Shown here: positions 1-11,582 of the stretch, piece by piece | Layout of the letters: each line of letters opens with the position of its first letter | Position numbering within the stretch: position 1 is the first letter of the stretch | Source of the DNA: Physella acuta | Taxonomy: Eukaryota > Mollusca > Gastropoda > Physidae | DNA: 64,000 nt | Direction of reading: 5' to 3' | Assembly: GCF_028476545.1 (NCBI RefSeq) | Contig: NW_026732663.1 | Coordinates: 176,001 to 240,000, forward strand | Notes under the pieces: model-generated | What the model saw: only the letters and a program-made list of their open reading frames with translations | What the model was told of the DNA's origin: nothing | The model's database searches: none | Position numbers and translations under genes: made by a program

Positions 1-248
1 GGGGGCGGGGGTGCGGACCGCACCGGGTGACACCATTTAGGGGGGGGGGGGTGACACCAAGGCAAAAAATAGCAAAATATATAAATATATACAGAAAAAC
101 TTGGGGGGGGGGGTGCAAATCGAAAGTTTGAGGGGGGGGGTGCAAATCGAAATTTTGAAAGTTTGTCTCCGGGAAGGGTCACTGCGCCTCTGGGGGGTGA
201 CACCATTAAGTGCCGCACCGGGTGACACCCGACCTAGCTACGCCACGG
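1..248. mobile_element. hAT-type MITE, family A, cut by the window edge
   Basis: G-run-rich non-autonomous element sharing its internal sequence (GGGTGACACC, TGCAAATCGAAAGTTTGAG) with copies at 1298 and 9042. The right end is the family terminal repeat, CTAGCTACGCCAC, close to CTCGCTACGCCAC of the other copies. The left end lies outside the window, so its target duplication cannot be checked here. Not coding; short frames through it are by-products of C/G runs. Confidence 0.75.
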
Positions 249-512
249 GCTGGGCCACATAGTGATAAACCATGCCCGTACACCAGGCCCCCAGAGCCGA
301 GGATAAAGGGCCAGGAGTTCAGTGGACAGATCTCACTAATGATGGGTAGACTGGCGGGAGAACAAGAGATACTAAAGTAAAAATACGTACATGTTCGGAC
401 ACAGTTGTCGGTGAAGCAAATGACTGAAATGGAAATGATAAAAACACATCAAATACAAGTTATTGTTAAACATTCAGAAAACTATACAATTTTTGCTCAG
501 TTTTAAAGGTAT

Positions 513-576
<64 letters not shown>

Positions 577-722
577 GAACAAAATTTGTTTTTAATGATT
601 TTCAAAATGTAAAATTCTAAATATAAATTGACACAGGCACCCCTTCACAAATAGCTGTAACGTAAGACAACTCTCATTTAGGATGTGTTGTGCTGAATTG
701 TTTTATCCTTTTAATATAATGG
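249..722. other. Non-coding stretch with a TA microsatellite
   Basis: No coding exon recognised. Positions about 517-572 are a (TA)n tract; the rest is AT-rich unique-looking sequence. Downstream exons of the minus-strand transmembrane gene could lie here or off the left edge, but none shows homology I can recognise. Confidence 0.5.
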
Positions 723-828
723 TTATTTCCCTTTAATAAAGCTCCGCTGTGCTCTCACACACCCACTCGCACCATACACAAACACACGCACAGAAACACA
801 CACCCCGCCAACTGCCACACACTTTATT

Positions 829-1001
829 ACCACACCCTTTATTCCCACACCCTTTATTCCCACACTCTTTATTCCTACACCCCTTATTCCCACACACTTT
901 ATTCCCACACATTTTATTCCCACACATTTTATTCCCACACATTTTATTCCCACACACTTTGTTCCCACACACTTTATTCCCACACACTTTATTCCCACAC
1001 A
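829..1001. repeat. 15-bp minisatellite starting at a splice donor
   Basis: About a dozen copies of a 15-bp unit, read on the minus strand as GTGTGTGGGAATAAA with small variants. On the minus strand the array begins four bases inside the intron that follows the exon ending at 1007: the donor reads G|gtaagtgtgtggg and the GTGTGTGGG of the donor is the first unit. Translating through the array gives a Lys-Cys-Val-Gly-Ile repeat, which I regard as intronic read-through rather than protein. Confidence 0.85.
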
Positions 1002-1006
1002 CTTAC

Positions 1007-1227
1007 CTGGTGGTGGGGATGAGAAAAAGTAGAAGATAATAAAAGCGGCAACAAATCCCAGACAGATGATGATAATGATGATAGCTAGCACGATGAGAAC
1101 TTTTTCCAACGTGCTTCTCTTATCCATGCACCCCGCCCTGGGGGGTGGGGCGTCAGCTGGAATGGGCGTCAACGGCTGGGTTATGGCGACCTCCTCGGGT
1201 AGGGGTGGGGGTGGGTCTGGGTCGATG
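1007..1227 (-). CDS. Exon of a single-pass (type II) transmembrane protein
   Basis: Internal exon on the minus strand. It is bounded by a good acceptor (tttctacag, 1228-1236 side) and a good donor (gtaagtgtg, from 1006). It encodes a proline-rich cytoplasmic-like segment (IDPDPPPPLPEEVAI), then a basic residue patch (MDKRSTLEK), then about 25 hydrophobic residues (VLIVLAIIIIIICLGFVAAF) and SSPPP. This order of short proline-rich tail, KR-rich anchor and one membrane helix is typical of type II membrane enzymes. The helix entry resembles the N-termini of M13 metallopeptidases (neprilysin-like), but the catalytic part is not in the window, so that is only a guess. The phase fits the 11-nt candidate first exon at 9793-9803, giving a start MADT-IDPD. 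The 3' neighbour is the 15-bp array. Confidence 0.6.
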
Positions 1228-1297
1228 CTGTAGAAAGATGTGTAAAAGTTAATTTTATATTTACTCAAGAAATAGTTTGAATTCCCTCATACACAAT

Positions 1298-1554
1298 TAG
1301 GGGCGTAGCGAGGGGGGGGGGGGGGGGGCGGGGGGTGCGGACCGCACCAGGTGACACCATTTAGTGGGGGTGACACCAAGGCAAAAAATAGCAAAATATA
1401 TAAAGAAAAACTTGAGGGGGGGGTGTAAATCGAAAGTTTGAGGGGGGGGGGGGTTGCAAATCGAAAATTTGTCCCCGGGAATGGTCGCTACGTCTCTGGG
1501 GGGTGACACGATTAAGTGCCGCACCGGGTGACACCCGACCTCGCTACGCCACTG
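1298..1554. mobile_element. hAT-type MITE, family A, complete
   Basis: Flanked by an 8-bp target duplication, TACACAAT (1290-1297 and 1555-1562), the size made by hAT transposases. Right terminal repeat, read inward, is CAGTGGCGTAGCGAGG; the left end is a slightly decayed match (TAGGGGCGTAGCGAGG). About 257 bp, no coding capacity. It lies 63 bp beyond the acceptor end of the transmembrane exon, inside that gene's putative first intron. Confidence 0.85.
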
Positions 1555-3239
1555 TACACAATGGCTATTTACGTTTTAAAAGCTGAAGAGCCTACTTCCT
1601 TTCTTCCTTTAAATCAGCGCAAACCGTATTGTAGTTTCTCCAGTGTGATTTTAAGATAATGTTAAAATAACTAGGCTCCCTTTTTATAGAGCGTTGCACT
1701 TATATTAAAGGTTTACTTTTTAGTTTTAGTTATGCAATTTTTATGTTGGATGATTTATTTAATTTTATGTTTTCTGTGAGGCTTAGGGTTAGCGTTAGAT
1801 TTAGATTTAAATTGGCTTTGACGGTTTTAATTAAAAGTCAGGCTTTGTAAAGCTCATTGGATTTTTTTCACCATTTAAAATTAATGATTATCACCTGCAT
1901 GAGATATTGGTACAGGTAAGTGTTATGAGATATGTGGGCGTGAAAGTGTGTGTGTTTAGTGTTGAGTAGCGGAAGTGGTGTGATGATGTGTGGGGGTTGA
2001 AGTGTTGAGTGGTGAGGGGAATCGTGTGAATTGAGATGTGCGAATATATATGCATTAATATAAGATATTATTTTTTTTAAAGTTGGATTTTACTGATTCG
2101 AGGGCAATTAGATATGAATGGTTTGAATGGGGTATGTGTGGGATTATGTATGTAGTCAAGTGTGTATGTGAAGTGTGTGTGGGCATGTGTGTGGGATTAT
2201 GTAAGTAGTCGAGTGTGTATGGGCATGTGTGTGGAATTATGTATGTAGTCGAGTGTGTATGGGCATGTGTGTGGAATTATGTATGTAGTCAAGTGTGTAT
2301 CGGAAGTGTGTATGGGCATGTGTGCGAGTAGTTTATCACGTGAATAAGAGAAGAATGTATGGACGTGTGTTATAAGATCGTGTATGTAGTATGTAAATGG
2401 GTGGATATATGTTTGTATTAGACAGTAGGAGAATAGATTTCTACATAATCTGGTATTAATTTATTAATGACTTATAGACGAATAGTAATAATACGGAAAG
2501 TTATCTTTACAGAATGTTATTTCAACGCCAAAGGAAGACACATAAGCAACATTTTATAATATTAGACAAAGTAGTTTTTTTTTCTAAGTGGGTGAGGTTT
2601 GTTTTGTTTTTGATTGTATTACACGTGGTAGGTTGTTGCTAAAGAGCGGTGTTGTGTGATACTGAAGGTGATTTTCTTAATGAGTCTTTAGAATCCCACA
2701 GTCTTATCGTGCCTAGATGTTGAGTATTGTGTGTGTGTGTGTGTGCGTGTGGGTGGTCCGGAAGTTATGTAATACGAGGCTTGGTGGTCTATGTGTATCT
2801 AATACAACATTATACATTTATATGTGGTAGAGTATGTCGCATGCTGTGCTATAGAATATATGCACTCTCCTTTAGTGTAAGGTTTATGTGTAAGTATCGT
2901 TACTAATCACGTCGATAAATCTTAGTTGTAGTTATGTATTTTTATTTTTATGTGTTATGTATTAGGTATGAAAGTAAATCCAGCAATAAATGCAGTTTGA
3001 AATCGGAATCAATAGGCCTACTTGCGAATAACATGCTGACACGAAATACTTAATTGTGTTGGGGAAAATCTCCGACCAAATGTACAATTAAGAACGAGGA
3101 AGAAGAAGAAGAGACCAATTAAAAATATATTATTGAATGGTGTGTAAGCTTGATACATTTTAAATCAATACAGAAAAGATAATCTTTATCAAACTTTCAG
3201 AAGTTTTCACAGCTCAAATAATAGCAGGATGCCGCGAAT
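1555..3239. other. Non-coding, GT-rich sequence with a 40-bp repeat
   Basis: No exon recognised. Positions about 2137-2330 hold four to five imperfect copies of a 40-bp unit containing TTATGTATGTAGTCGAGTGT. A GT run lies at about 2728-2744. If the exon pair 9793/1227 is right, this is intron on the minus strand. Confidence 0.5.
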
Positions 3240-4622
3240 TATGTGCAGATAGTCATGTGCAGGTAGTCATGTGCAGTTAGTCATGTGTAGTTAGTTATGT
3301 GCAGGTAGTCATGTGTAGTTAGTTATGTGCAGGTAGTCATGTGTAGTTAGTCATGTGTAGTTAGTTATGTGCAGGTAGTCATGTGTAGTTAGTCATGTGT
3401 AGTTAGTTATGTGCAGGTAGTCTGCAGGTAATCATTTGCAGGTAGCCATGTGCAGGTAGTCATGTGCAGGTAGTCATGTGCAGGTAGTCATGTGCAGGTA
3501 GTCAGGTGAACGTAGTCAGGTGCAGGGAGTCATGTGCAGGTAGTCTGCAGGTAATCATTTGCAGGTAGCCATGTGCAGGTAGTCATGTGCAGGTAGTCAT
3601 GTGCAGTTAGTCATGTGCAGGTAGTCTGCAGGTCATGTGCAGGTAGTCTGCAGGTAGTCATGTGCAGGTAGTCTGCGGGTCATGTGCAGGTAGTCTGCAG
3701 GTAGTCATGTGCATGTAGTCATGTGCAGTTAGTCATGTGCAGGTAGTCTGCAGGTCATGTGCAGGTAGGCATGTGCAGGTAGTCATGTGCAGGTAGTCTG
3801 CAGGTAGTCATGTGAAGGTAGTCTGCAGGTCATGTGCAGGTAGTCATGTGCAGGTAATCATGTGCAGGTAGTCATGTGCAGGTAGTCTGTAGGTAATCAT
3901 TTGCAGGTAGCCATGTGCAGGTAGTCATGTGCAGGTAGTCATGTGCAGGTAGTCTGCAGGTCATGTGCAGGCAGGCATGTGCAGGTAGTCATGTGCAGGT
4001 AGACATGTGCAGGTAGTCATGTGCAGGTAGTCTGCAGGTCATGTGCAGGTAGTCTGCAGGTAGTCATGTGCAGGTAGTCATTTACAGTTAGTCATGTGCA
4101 GGTAGTCTCCAGGTCATGTGCAGGTAGTCTGCAGGTAGTCATGTGCAGGTAGTCATGTGCAGTTAGTCATGTGCAGGTAGTCTGCAGGTCATGTGCAGGT
4201 AGGCAAGTGCAGGTAGTCATGTGCAGGTAGTCTGCAGGTAGTCATGTGAAGGTAGTCTGCAGGTCATGTGCAGGTAGTCATGTGCAGGTAATCATGTGCA
4301 GGTAGTCATTTGCAGTTAGTCATGTGCGGGTAGTCTGCAGGTCATGTGCAGGTAGTCTGCAGGTAGTCATGTGCAGGTAGTCATTTGCAGTTAGTCATGT
4401 GCAGGTAGTCTGCAGGTCATGTGCAGGTAGGAATGTGCAGGTAGTCATGTGCAGGTAGACATGTGCAGGTAGTCATGTGAAGGTAGTCTGCAGGTCATGT
4501 GCAGGTAGTCTGCAGGTAGTCATGTGCAGGCAGTCATGTGCATGTAGTCATGTGAAGGTAGTCAGGTGCAAGTAGTCATGTGCAGGTAGGCTGCAGGTAG
4601 TCATGTGCAGGTAAGCTGCAGT
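3240..4622. repeat. 11/14-bp minisatellite with a CAGGTAGT core
   Basis: Around 1.4 kb of alternating 14-bp (GTCATGTGCAGGTA) and 11-bp (GTCTGCAGGTA) units, plus point variants. Higher-order blocks recur (for example 3420-3540 against 3540-3660, and 3640-3760 against 4120-4200). Nearly every unit holds CAG|GTAGT, which matches the plus-strand splice donor consensus. The last units end in TGCAGGTAAGC. I could not find an exon on either side that would explain it. Confidence 0.9.
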
Positions 4623-5519
4623 AAGCTCAGTTTCGAAGTAAAAGAAAATGTGGTTGTTTGTTTATCGTGGCTGAAGAGTCAGGTGCAGCCGAGCATGCCA
4701 GCTGCAGTCGACAGGGAAATAACTCCCAACTCTGTGTGTTTGATGTCTCGAGAAAAACAATTAGGACACTAGTAAAGGGGAAATAATCAAAGCTGCCAGA
4801 TTTGCCTACCTGCGCATACATGGTACACGGTCTAATAGAGAATCTCAGAACGCCTCGCATGTGTAGTATTTGAAAAAAAATATAATGGGTATTAGAGGTT
4901 AGGAAAGACGGGGAATTATTTATTTCTAAGAAGAGGCAGTTCCTGATTTAGTTTTAAGTTGGAAAGTTCCTCGATGTATTGACATATCTTTCGATTATCA
5001 GGTAAAACGAATTAGAGACAGCAATGTCTGAGAAAAGCATACTAAGTAGGCCCAGAGAATGTATGTTATGACACGTTTTGTTTTTGGAGGAAGGATATAA
5101 ACAATCATGATATTATTTGTACTCAGGTGCTGTGCACCCCCCCCCCCGCCCCCCCCATCCCCCCCCCCCCCCCAAAAAAAATCCTTTTTGTGATTCTGTA
5201 AACTGCAGCTGAACAGCAGTTTGTCTCAGTTTACTCAACACTTTAGATGAACTTTAACCTCATAATCAGTTCCCACTTATGTAATTACCCCCCCCCCCCA
5301 CACACACACAAGAATCTAATTTTAACCAAGCCATTTGCATCTCCAGCACCTCTTAACCCCACCCCCACATCCAGCACATGCCACCAACATCCCTTTCCTT
5401 ACCCTCCTTCCAACACTTTCCACCCTCACTTGTACCACCCCCAACTTATCCACTCCCACACCCTCCCCTTTCAGCACCTCTTACCCCCCACCTCCAACAT
5501 CTCTGACTCACCATTCCTC
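4623..5519. other. No gene recognised; two C runs
   Basis: AT-rich sequence with C-rich runs at about 5136-5174 and 5287-5299. A 77-codon minus-strand frame at 4627-4860 has no family resemblance and no convincing splice context, so it is not called as a gene. Confidence 0.4.
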
Positions 5520-6420
5520 GGACATCCACATCTCACCATGTCTCACCCACATCTCACCACCTCCCACCCACATCTCACCATGTCTCACCCACATCTCACC
5601 ATGTTTCACCCACATCTCACCACCTCCCACCCACATCTCACCATGTCTCACCCACACCTCACCACCTCCCACCCACATCTCACCACCTCCCACCCACATC
5701 TCACCACCTCCGACCCACATCTCACCATGTCTCACCCACATCTCACCACCTCCCACCCACATCTCACCATGTCTCACCCACATCTCACCACCTCCCACCC
5801 ACATCCCACCACCTCCCACCCACATCTCACCACCTCCCAACCACCTCACCACCTCCCACCCACATCTCACCACATCCCACCCACATCTCACCACCTCCCA
5901 CCCACATCTCACCACCTCCCACCCACATCTCACCACCTCCCACCCACATCTCACCATGTCTCACCCACATCTCACCACCTCCCACCCACATCCCACCACC
6001 TCCCACCCACATCTCACCACATCCCACCCACATCTCACCACCTCCCACCCACATCTCACCACCTCCCACCCACATCTCACTACATCCCACCCACATCTCA
6101 CCACCTCCCACCCACATCTCACTACCTCCCACCCACATCTCACCATTTCCCACCCACATCTCACCACCTCCCACCCACATCTCACTACCTCCCACCCACA
6201 TCTCACCACCTCCCACCAACACCTCACCACCTCCCACACACATCTCACCACCTCCCACCCACATCTCACCCCCTCCCACCCACATCTCACCACCTTCCAC
6301 CCACACCTCACCACCCCAAACCGACATCTCACCACCTCCCACCAACACCTCACCACCTCCCACCCACATCTCACCACCTCCCACCCACATCTCAACACCT
6401 CCCACCCACACCTCAAGCAC
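5520..6420. repeat. 21-bp minisatellite (CCCACATCTCACCACCTCCC-like)
   Basis: About 43 copies of a 21-bp unit with CCACCTCC / CATGTCTC variants. Because 21 is divisible by three, long frames stay open on both strands (Pro-Thr-Ser-His on plus, Trp-Glu-Val-Val on minus). These are artefacts of the period, not genes. Flanking 5290-5520 and 6420-6560 are C-rich and probably decayed edges of the same array. Confidence 0.9.
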
Positions 6421-7682
6421 TTCCCACCCCACTTGGCCCACCACCTTCACGACCTCCCATCCACTCTCTCCAAACCTCCCACCAGCTCCCACCCCAAACC
6501 CCATCACTCCCCAACACTTCCCCCTTTAATCTATAACAGCATCCCCCCTCCCACACCAAACAAGCTGCCATGACATTTCCGGCCCCACGAGACACCGCCA
6601 CCGTTTGTTGTTCCAGTGTCGGGCCCCACCTTCTACACGAGACTCTAGACTTCAATCCCCGGCCAGGAAGAGTTTATGATAGGAAGAAGTCGCCGGTACC
6701 CGACTGAATTCCTCCTCACTGTGGTGGTTACCTCCCTGTAACCTTACAGCCCTGGGACTGTGCTATGCCATGATTCCAGTCTCATAGTAAACGATTTTTA
6801 GATTCCATTTTTGTATTAACTTTACATAGACGCCAGAGTTATATGTCAACAGTTCGAATTGTGGACAGTATTTTAGGCATCTCTCCACGGTGGGGTAGAC
6901 AATGCCCCCTCCTACAGAGAGTGTTCGACCCCCCCCCCCCATCCCACTTCCCCTGACATGAAGTTAGACAATAATAAATGTATTTAGAAAATATAAACTT
7001 TTATGTTCTCGAACCGCCCACCCAGCCCCAAACCCCATAGGCTTCCAGTGCCCACCCATAAAGTCAAATGTCTGAAAGAAACACTACCGATCGACGATCG
7101 TTTAACATTAAAAATTATTGAAGAAAATGTACGTGAACCATCGAAATAACTGAATTTCTTTTAAATATTTGATCTACCTCTTCTATATCCTCTAGTTTAT
7201 GAGCATGCAACAGATAATTGACTAGATCCCCCAGTTATAAATAACTAAGTAAATACCTCTGTAAAAACAGTTCTGCTCATGCGCAAGATGGAGTATAGCA
7301 TAGTAAGAAACTGCACCGTCCTAATAATTTATTAGTTTTTTTTTTATTCAAACCAAAGCAATTAACGCAAGGACTGATTGATGACGGAACGTTAATTGAC
7401 GGGGTAAATGAGTGCACGGTGAAGCTGCCAGTTCTGGCTCAGACTCCCCGTACGTTATTTTTGTCTTAAACGTTGATAGAAATGCAACTCAGTTATTTTC
7501 ATAGCTTCTTCTTCTCAATCTTCTTCGTTCTTTATTGTAATATTAGAAGGGATTTCCACCAACACAATGCGGGTCAACATGTTATGAGCCAAATAGGCCG
7601 ATGATTTCTGACTGCTTCTCTTGTCGGATTTGTTACCATAGACTGCAAGGCATCAATTATTTGCATTTGGGTTTTTTCTCCT
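6421..7682. other. Non-coding; possible SINE-like segment
   Basis: No exon recognised. Positions about 6600-6790 contain a moderately GC-rich segment with ACTTCAATCCCCGGCC, which resembles a Pol III B-box region of a SINE. This is weak. The remainder is AT-rich. Confidence 0.3.
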
Positions 7683-8100
7683 GGGGTCGTCCGTAAATGA
7701 CGTCACACTCGTAAGGGGGGGGGGGGGGTCCGTAATTTTGTGACGGTGTGTGATGAGGGGGAAGGGGGTGGGGGTCAGATGGTGTGACGTCACTTTTTTG
7801 CATCATAAAAAAGCAATGTTAGAAAACGAGTTTTAGCCGTTATTTCGCGTTTTAAAAAAGAGTTTTAATAAATTTTAATGGGAATTGATCAAAATACTCT
7901 ATGTTGACATAGTTCTGATAAGATTTTGGAAAAATATCGATGTTTTAAGAAAAATGCAACAGCAATTTTGAGGGGGTTGTAGGCTGAGGTGTGACGTCAT
8001 TTTAGGGAGGGGTTCTGGCTTTTTGTGACGACGTGTGACGGAGGGGATGGGGGAGGTAAAAATCGTCCAAAAAAGCGTGACGTCATTTATGGATGACCCC
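7683..8100. mobile_element. Inverted-repeat MITE, family C (ATGACGTCAC termini)
   Basis: Starts GGGGTCGTCCGTAAATGACG and ends as its near complement (GTGACGTCATTTATGGATGA then CCCC). The interior contains the same AAAATATCGATGTTTTA block as copies at 45717 and 54267. About 418 bp and non-coding. DNA transposon superfamily not determined from sequence alone. Confidence 0.8.
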
Positions 8101-9041
8101 CTAGATGGGTTGCTGTTCCCAACTATCGCACCTTATCTGCCCGTGGGTTCTGGACTGTATGGTTTAGCAAATATAACCTTTAAGGCTCGACAATAGCATT
8201 TTAATAAAAATCTGCATACGGGCTATAATTGAATCTACATAGTTTAGTTTCATCTACACTGTTAAATATACATAGCTTAATCTATATAGTTTATTCTTCA
8301 TATTTTATAATTAGCGATAATTTTCTAACTTCGTATTTAAATAAAATAGAACTTATATTTCCAGATTCCATAAATACACTTTCCCTTTAAATCTTTTTCC
8401 ACATTCTGAATTTTGTTTCGTTTCTAAAAACAAAATTAGCGTGGTAAGCGAACTCACATAGGTGGCGCTCTGTTGATATATGAATGTAGGTATATTTATA
8501 GAGGCGGCTAAGCTAAGGTACGCCCCTGGCACGGAGACCTAGCTTACAGCTACGCCGATGTTGAAACCACAGTATCTCAACTCATTTCGTCTCCTCTACC
8601 CTAACCCAAAAAAATGTTGGAAAAATTAGATTTTTTTTCTCGCTTGCAAAATTGGCAACTCATATTATTAGCAAACAAGCCAAAGCTAATTGTTGTAGAG
8701 GTGGGAAGATGCAGGAGCTGCAACGTTAAAAGAGGTGGCTGGGTACTGATTCATCTTGTGTTTTGAAGAAACGAAAAGGGAAATAACTCTAGCTATATAA
8801 AATTCTTTACAAAACAGATCATTGCCAAAGCTGAACTTTATGTGTGTTTTTTTTTTAACGCTCAGACATCTCTCTCCTTTTGGTTAAGAGATTTTTATTT
8901 TTATTCTAGGTTTAAATATTATAAGAACTTAGACTTCAAGTCGTTTAAATTCTTATTAGGTAGGAGATTTAAACGTTTTGCGACGGCATCTTATTTACTT
9001 TGTTGACTGTTAAGTTCATGACTAATAAGAAACACCACATG
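8101..9041. other. No gene recognised
   Basis: AT-rich intergenic or intronic sequence. No exon, RNA gene or clear repeat boundary seen. Confidence 0.4.
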
Positions 9042-9363
9042 CAGAGGCGTAGTGAGGGGGAGGGCGGAGGTGCGGACCGTACCGGGTGACACCATTTAGG
9101 GGGATGACACCAAGGCAAAACATAGCAAAATAGATAGAGAAAAATTTGAGGGAGGGGGTGAAAATCGAAAGATTGAGGGGGGGGGTGCAAATCGAAAGTT
9201 TGAAGGGGGTGCAAATCGAAAGTTTGAGGGGAGGGGGTGCAAATCGAAAATTTGAAAGTTTGTTCCCGGAAAGGGTCGCTTCGCCTCTGGGGGGGGGGGG
9301 GGGGGGGAATGGTGACACCATTAAGTGCCGCACCGGGTGACACCCGACCTCGCTACGCCGCTG
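9042..9363. mobile_element. hAT-type MITE, family A, complete
   Basis: Perfect 8-bp target duplication ACCACATG (9034-9041 and 9364-9371). Terminal repeats are CAGAGGCGTAGTGAGG on the left and CCTCGCTACGCCGCTG on the right. Same interior as the copies at 1 and 1298, with repeated TGCAAATCGAAAGTTTG blocks. Confidence 0.9.
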
Positions 9364-9675
9364 ACCACATGTACAAATTTTGTTAAAGATAAGCAGTGTT
9401 AGATTGTTAGATAACTGCACGCAAAAAGTACTGAGATTTCCGTTAATTTACTTTATATTCATTTATTTTAAACCATTGTGATTTTCAACACGTAACGAGA
9501 AACCTAGGCCCAAATGAAAATCACACACCAACTTAAATTAAAGAAAATATAAAGACCTAAGCGTTTGCGTTTGTTTTAAAATACTTAGTTCTTGTATAAA
9601 AAAAGATGCCCAGTCTGTTTGTTATAATTATCCATGCAGTAATCTAAAAAAATATTGTTAAAAGTGCGTTATAGA

Positions 9676-9778
9676 AAGTTGTTTCGTATTGTTGTATGAT
9701 AAGTTGTTTCATATTGTTGTATGATAAGTTTTTTTCATATTGTTGTATAATAAGTTTTTTGATATTGTTGTATGATAA
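9676..9778. repeat. 27-bp tandem repeat, four copies
   Basis: Four copies of a unit around TATTGTTGTATGATAAGTT. They sit 15 bp from the donor side of the candidate minus-strand first exon (9793-9803), inside its intron. They do not contain the donor itself. Confidence 0.75.
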
Positions 9779-9792
9779 CTGAGAACACTTAC

Positions 9793-9803
9793 GTGTCAGC
9801 CAT
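9793..9803 (-). CDS. Candidate 11-nt first coding exon of the transmembrane gene
   Basis: On the minus strand the sequence reads ATGGCTGACAC|gtaagtg: a start codon, three full codons plus two bases, then a strong donor. The two spare bases AC join the first base C of the exon beginning at 1227 to give Thr, so the proposed start is M-A-D-T-I-D-P-D. The implied intron is about 8.6 kb and carries the MITEs and minisatellites of this region. Support is limited to phase and donor quality. An upstream GC-rich patch at 10430-10560 could be its promoter or an untranslated exon. Confidence 0.4.
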
Positions 9804-10649
9804 TACTTTTGTTTCAAGATCACAGAACTTGTTCCCTTAATTGTGTCCAGAAAATCAACACATTGTATCCCCCTTGTAGAAGTAATATGCCTATGGAGAC
9901 AAAAAAAAAACAGGCGTCAATTAAGCTTTTATTTTGATTACTTTGATTATAATAAGTTAAAAAAGGTAAGTACAGTTGGAACAAAACTCGCACTTTTTAT
10001 ATAACACCCCCCCCCCCCCTCCCCATCAACTTCTGCGTTTTTCCGCCCAAGAAAATGAGATTTGCCAAATCAGATTTTGCACAGTTTTCGCTGGTATTGT
10101 TTTCTGTCTCCTGTCTACCGATGTACGTCACATTGTTCCTATTAATCCTTAATTATTGAAATTAAATAATTTCGTTTACCACGGACATCTTTTTAAAAAA
10201 GGATTAGCACTGTTAATACAGATTAATTATAGCAATACCATTATTTTTTTTTCGAAACATTTAAAAAATGATGTTAAAGATTTTTGAACGACGAAAGCTA
10301 TAGACCTAAGTACATTTCTCTTACATTAAAACATACTTTGAAGACTATTTACGAATTTCTAACCCGATAAAAATCCCTGCTAAAATAAACGAAACAATTA
10401 CACATCCAAATATACCGCTGTATCAGCCAGCTATCACGCGCCTCGCGGTAAACAGCTCGCGCTAACACGCACGCTCATCTTACCTGTGTACACAGTCGCG
10501 CTCACGTTTTGCACCAACAGCAAACTATGCGCCTCGCACCTGTAGACACCTACACTATTGGCGACCGATTCAAATCTGTGTGATGGTTCTCAAATGGGGG
10601 AACCATAAATCTTGCAGGTAATAACTTGAGACAGATATAAATAGCAGCG
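9804..10649. other. Possible 5' region of the minus-strand gene
   Basis: Mostly AT-rich. Positions 10430-10560 are unusually CpG-rich (GCGCCTCGCGG, GCTCGCGC) and on the minus strand include CACAG|gtaagatgag, a candidate untranslated-exon donor. No coding content recognised. Confidence 0.3.
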
Positions 10650-10800
10650 GGACGGCGGTGTCGAATGGTAGAGCGTTGGGCTACTGTACCGAACGTCTCG
10701 AGTTCGGATCTTGGTTCGTACTTACAACTGTAGGAAGTACCTAGGCCATCCACTCCTGATGGTACCTGACCACCAACCCATCAAATAATGCGGAGGTCGA
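10650..10800 (+). mobile_element. tRNA-derived SINE copy
   Basis: Begins with a Pol III-like head: an A-box-like GTCGAATGGTAGAG and a B-box-like CGAGTTCGGATCTTGG. This matches the heads of the SINEs at 45500 and 49287 (GTGGTCGGATG..TAGAGC, GAGTTCGAAACTTGG). The body is diverged. It is not called as a tRNA gene because no tRNA fold can be closed. Confidence 0.55.
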
Positions 10801-11373
10801 GAAACGTATGAAATCTAATGGAACGTTAGGTTAAGAGAGGTATATTTGGTTTTTAGTAACATGACAGATTCATTCACGATATTCTATTCCAACTTCCGAT
10901 TTTCTCTACGTCTGGGTTAAGGTGTGGTTGGGTTCAAATTTCCCACAACAACTAGTTCATTAGTAAAACCCTAGGATACTTTAAAAAAATTGCAACCATA
11001 CTTTTAATGTCTAGCTTTGCTTCAAACATTTGAAACACTTCACATAATCTGGACAATATCCCATAGCTTAGTACATCCTTTTTCCAATTTCCATATTCCA
11101 AATTCACTTCCTACATTCCATCTTTACCACGCCATTTCCTATAGTCCACCATATAAACTCTACTATATACAACTCTACTTTCAGTAGTTAAGCCTTTACC
11201 AGTAGTCCAACGCTACTTTCTACCTTCCAACTTTTCAACCCACTTTTCCTTGTCCAAGCCCCTTCCCATAGTCCACCACATTCATCAACCTACAGACTTA
11301 CTACCAGAGGTTAAGTCTCTACCCATAATCCAACCCTACTTCTAACAGTTACACCCTTACCATCAGTCCAACT
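10801..11373. other. No gene recognised; decayed CCAACNCTAC repeats
   Basis: Loose repetition of blocks such as CATAGTCCACCA and CCAACCCTACT between about 11050 and 11350. Probably an old minisatellite. Nothing coding. Confidence 0.4.
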
Positions 11374-11582
11374 TAGAGTTTCTTCCAGCTTCTCATCAGG
11401 AAGCCCCCCCCCCCCCCCCGCCCGAAGAAAGTCTACCGCCCCCCCCCCCCCCTCTCCCTCTTGAACGAAAAGGATTTTATATAGAAAACATATACTTTTA
11501 CCAGTGTCTGCCGCCACCCCCCCCCCCCCCCCCCCCCCACTGAAAAATTTAGTCCGCCGAGAAAAAAGTCTGAAAGAAACAC
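11374..11582. mobile_element. MITE, family B (AGAGTTTCTTCC / GAAAGAAACACT ends)
   Basis: Same terminal and internal motifs as the better-preserved copies at 42318 and 46488: GAAGAAAGTCTACC, TATATAGAAAACATATACTT and a GAAAGAAACACT end, with C runs between. The target duplication is not evident in this copy. Confidence 0.65.

Noticed and set aside
5247-6573. Long Pro/Thr/Ser/His and Trp/Glu/Val frames on both strands
   Set aside because: All derive from the 21-bp minisatellite. Several frames are open at once, as expected for a period divisible by three.
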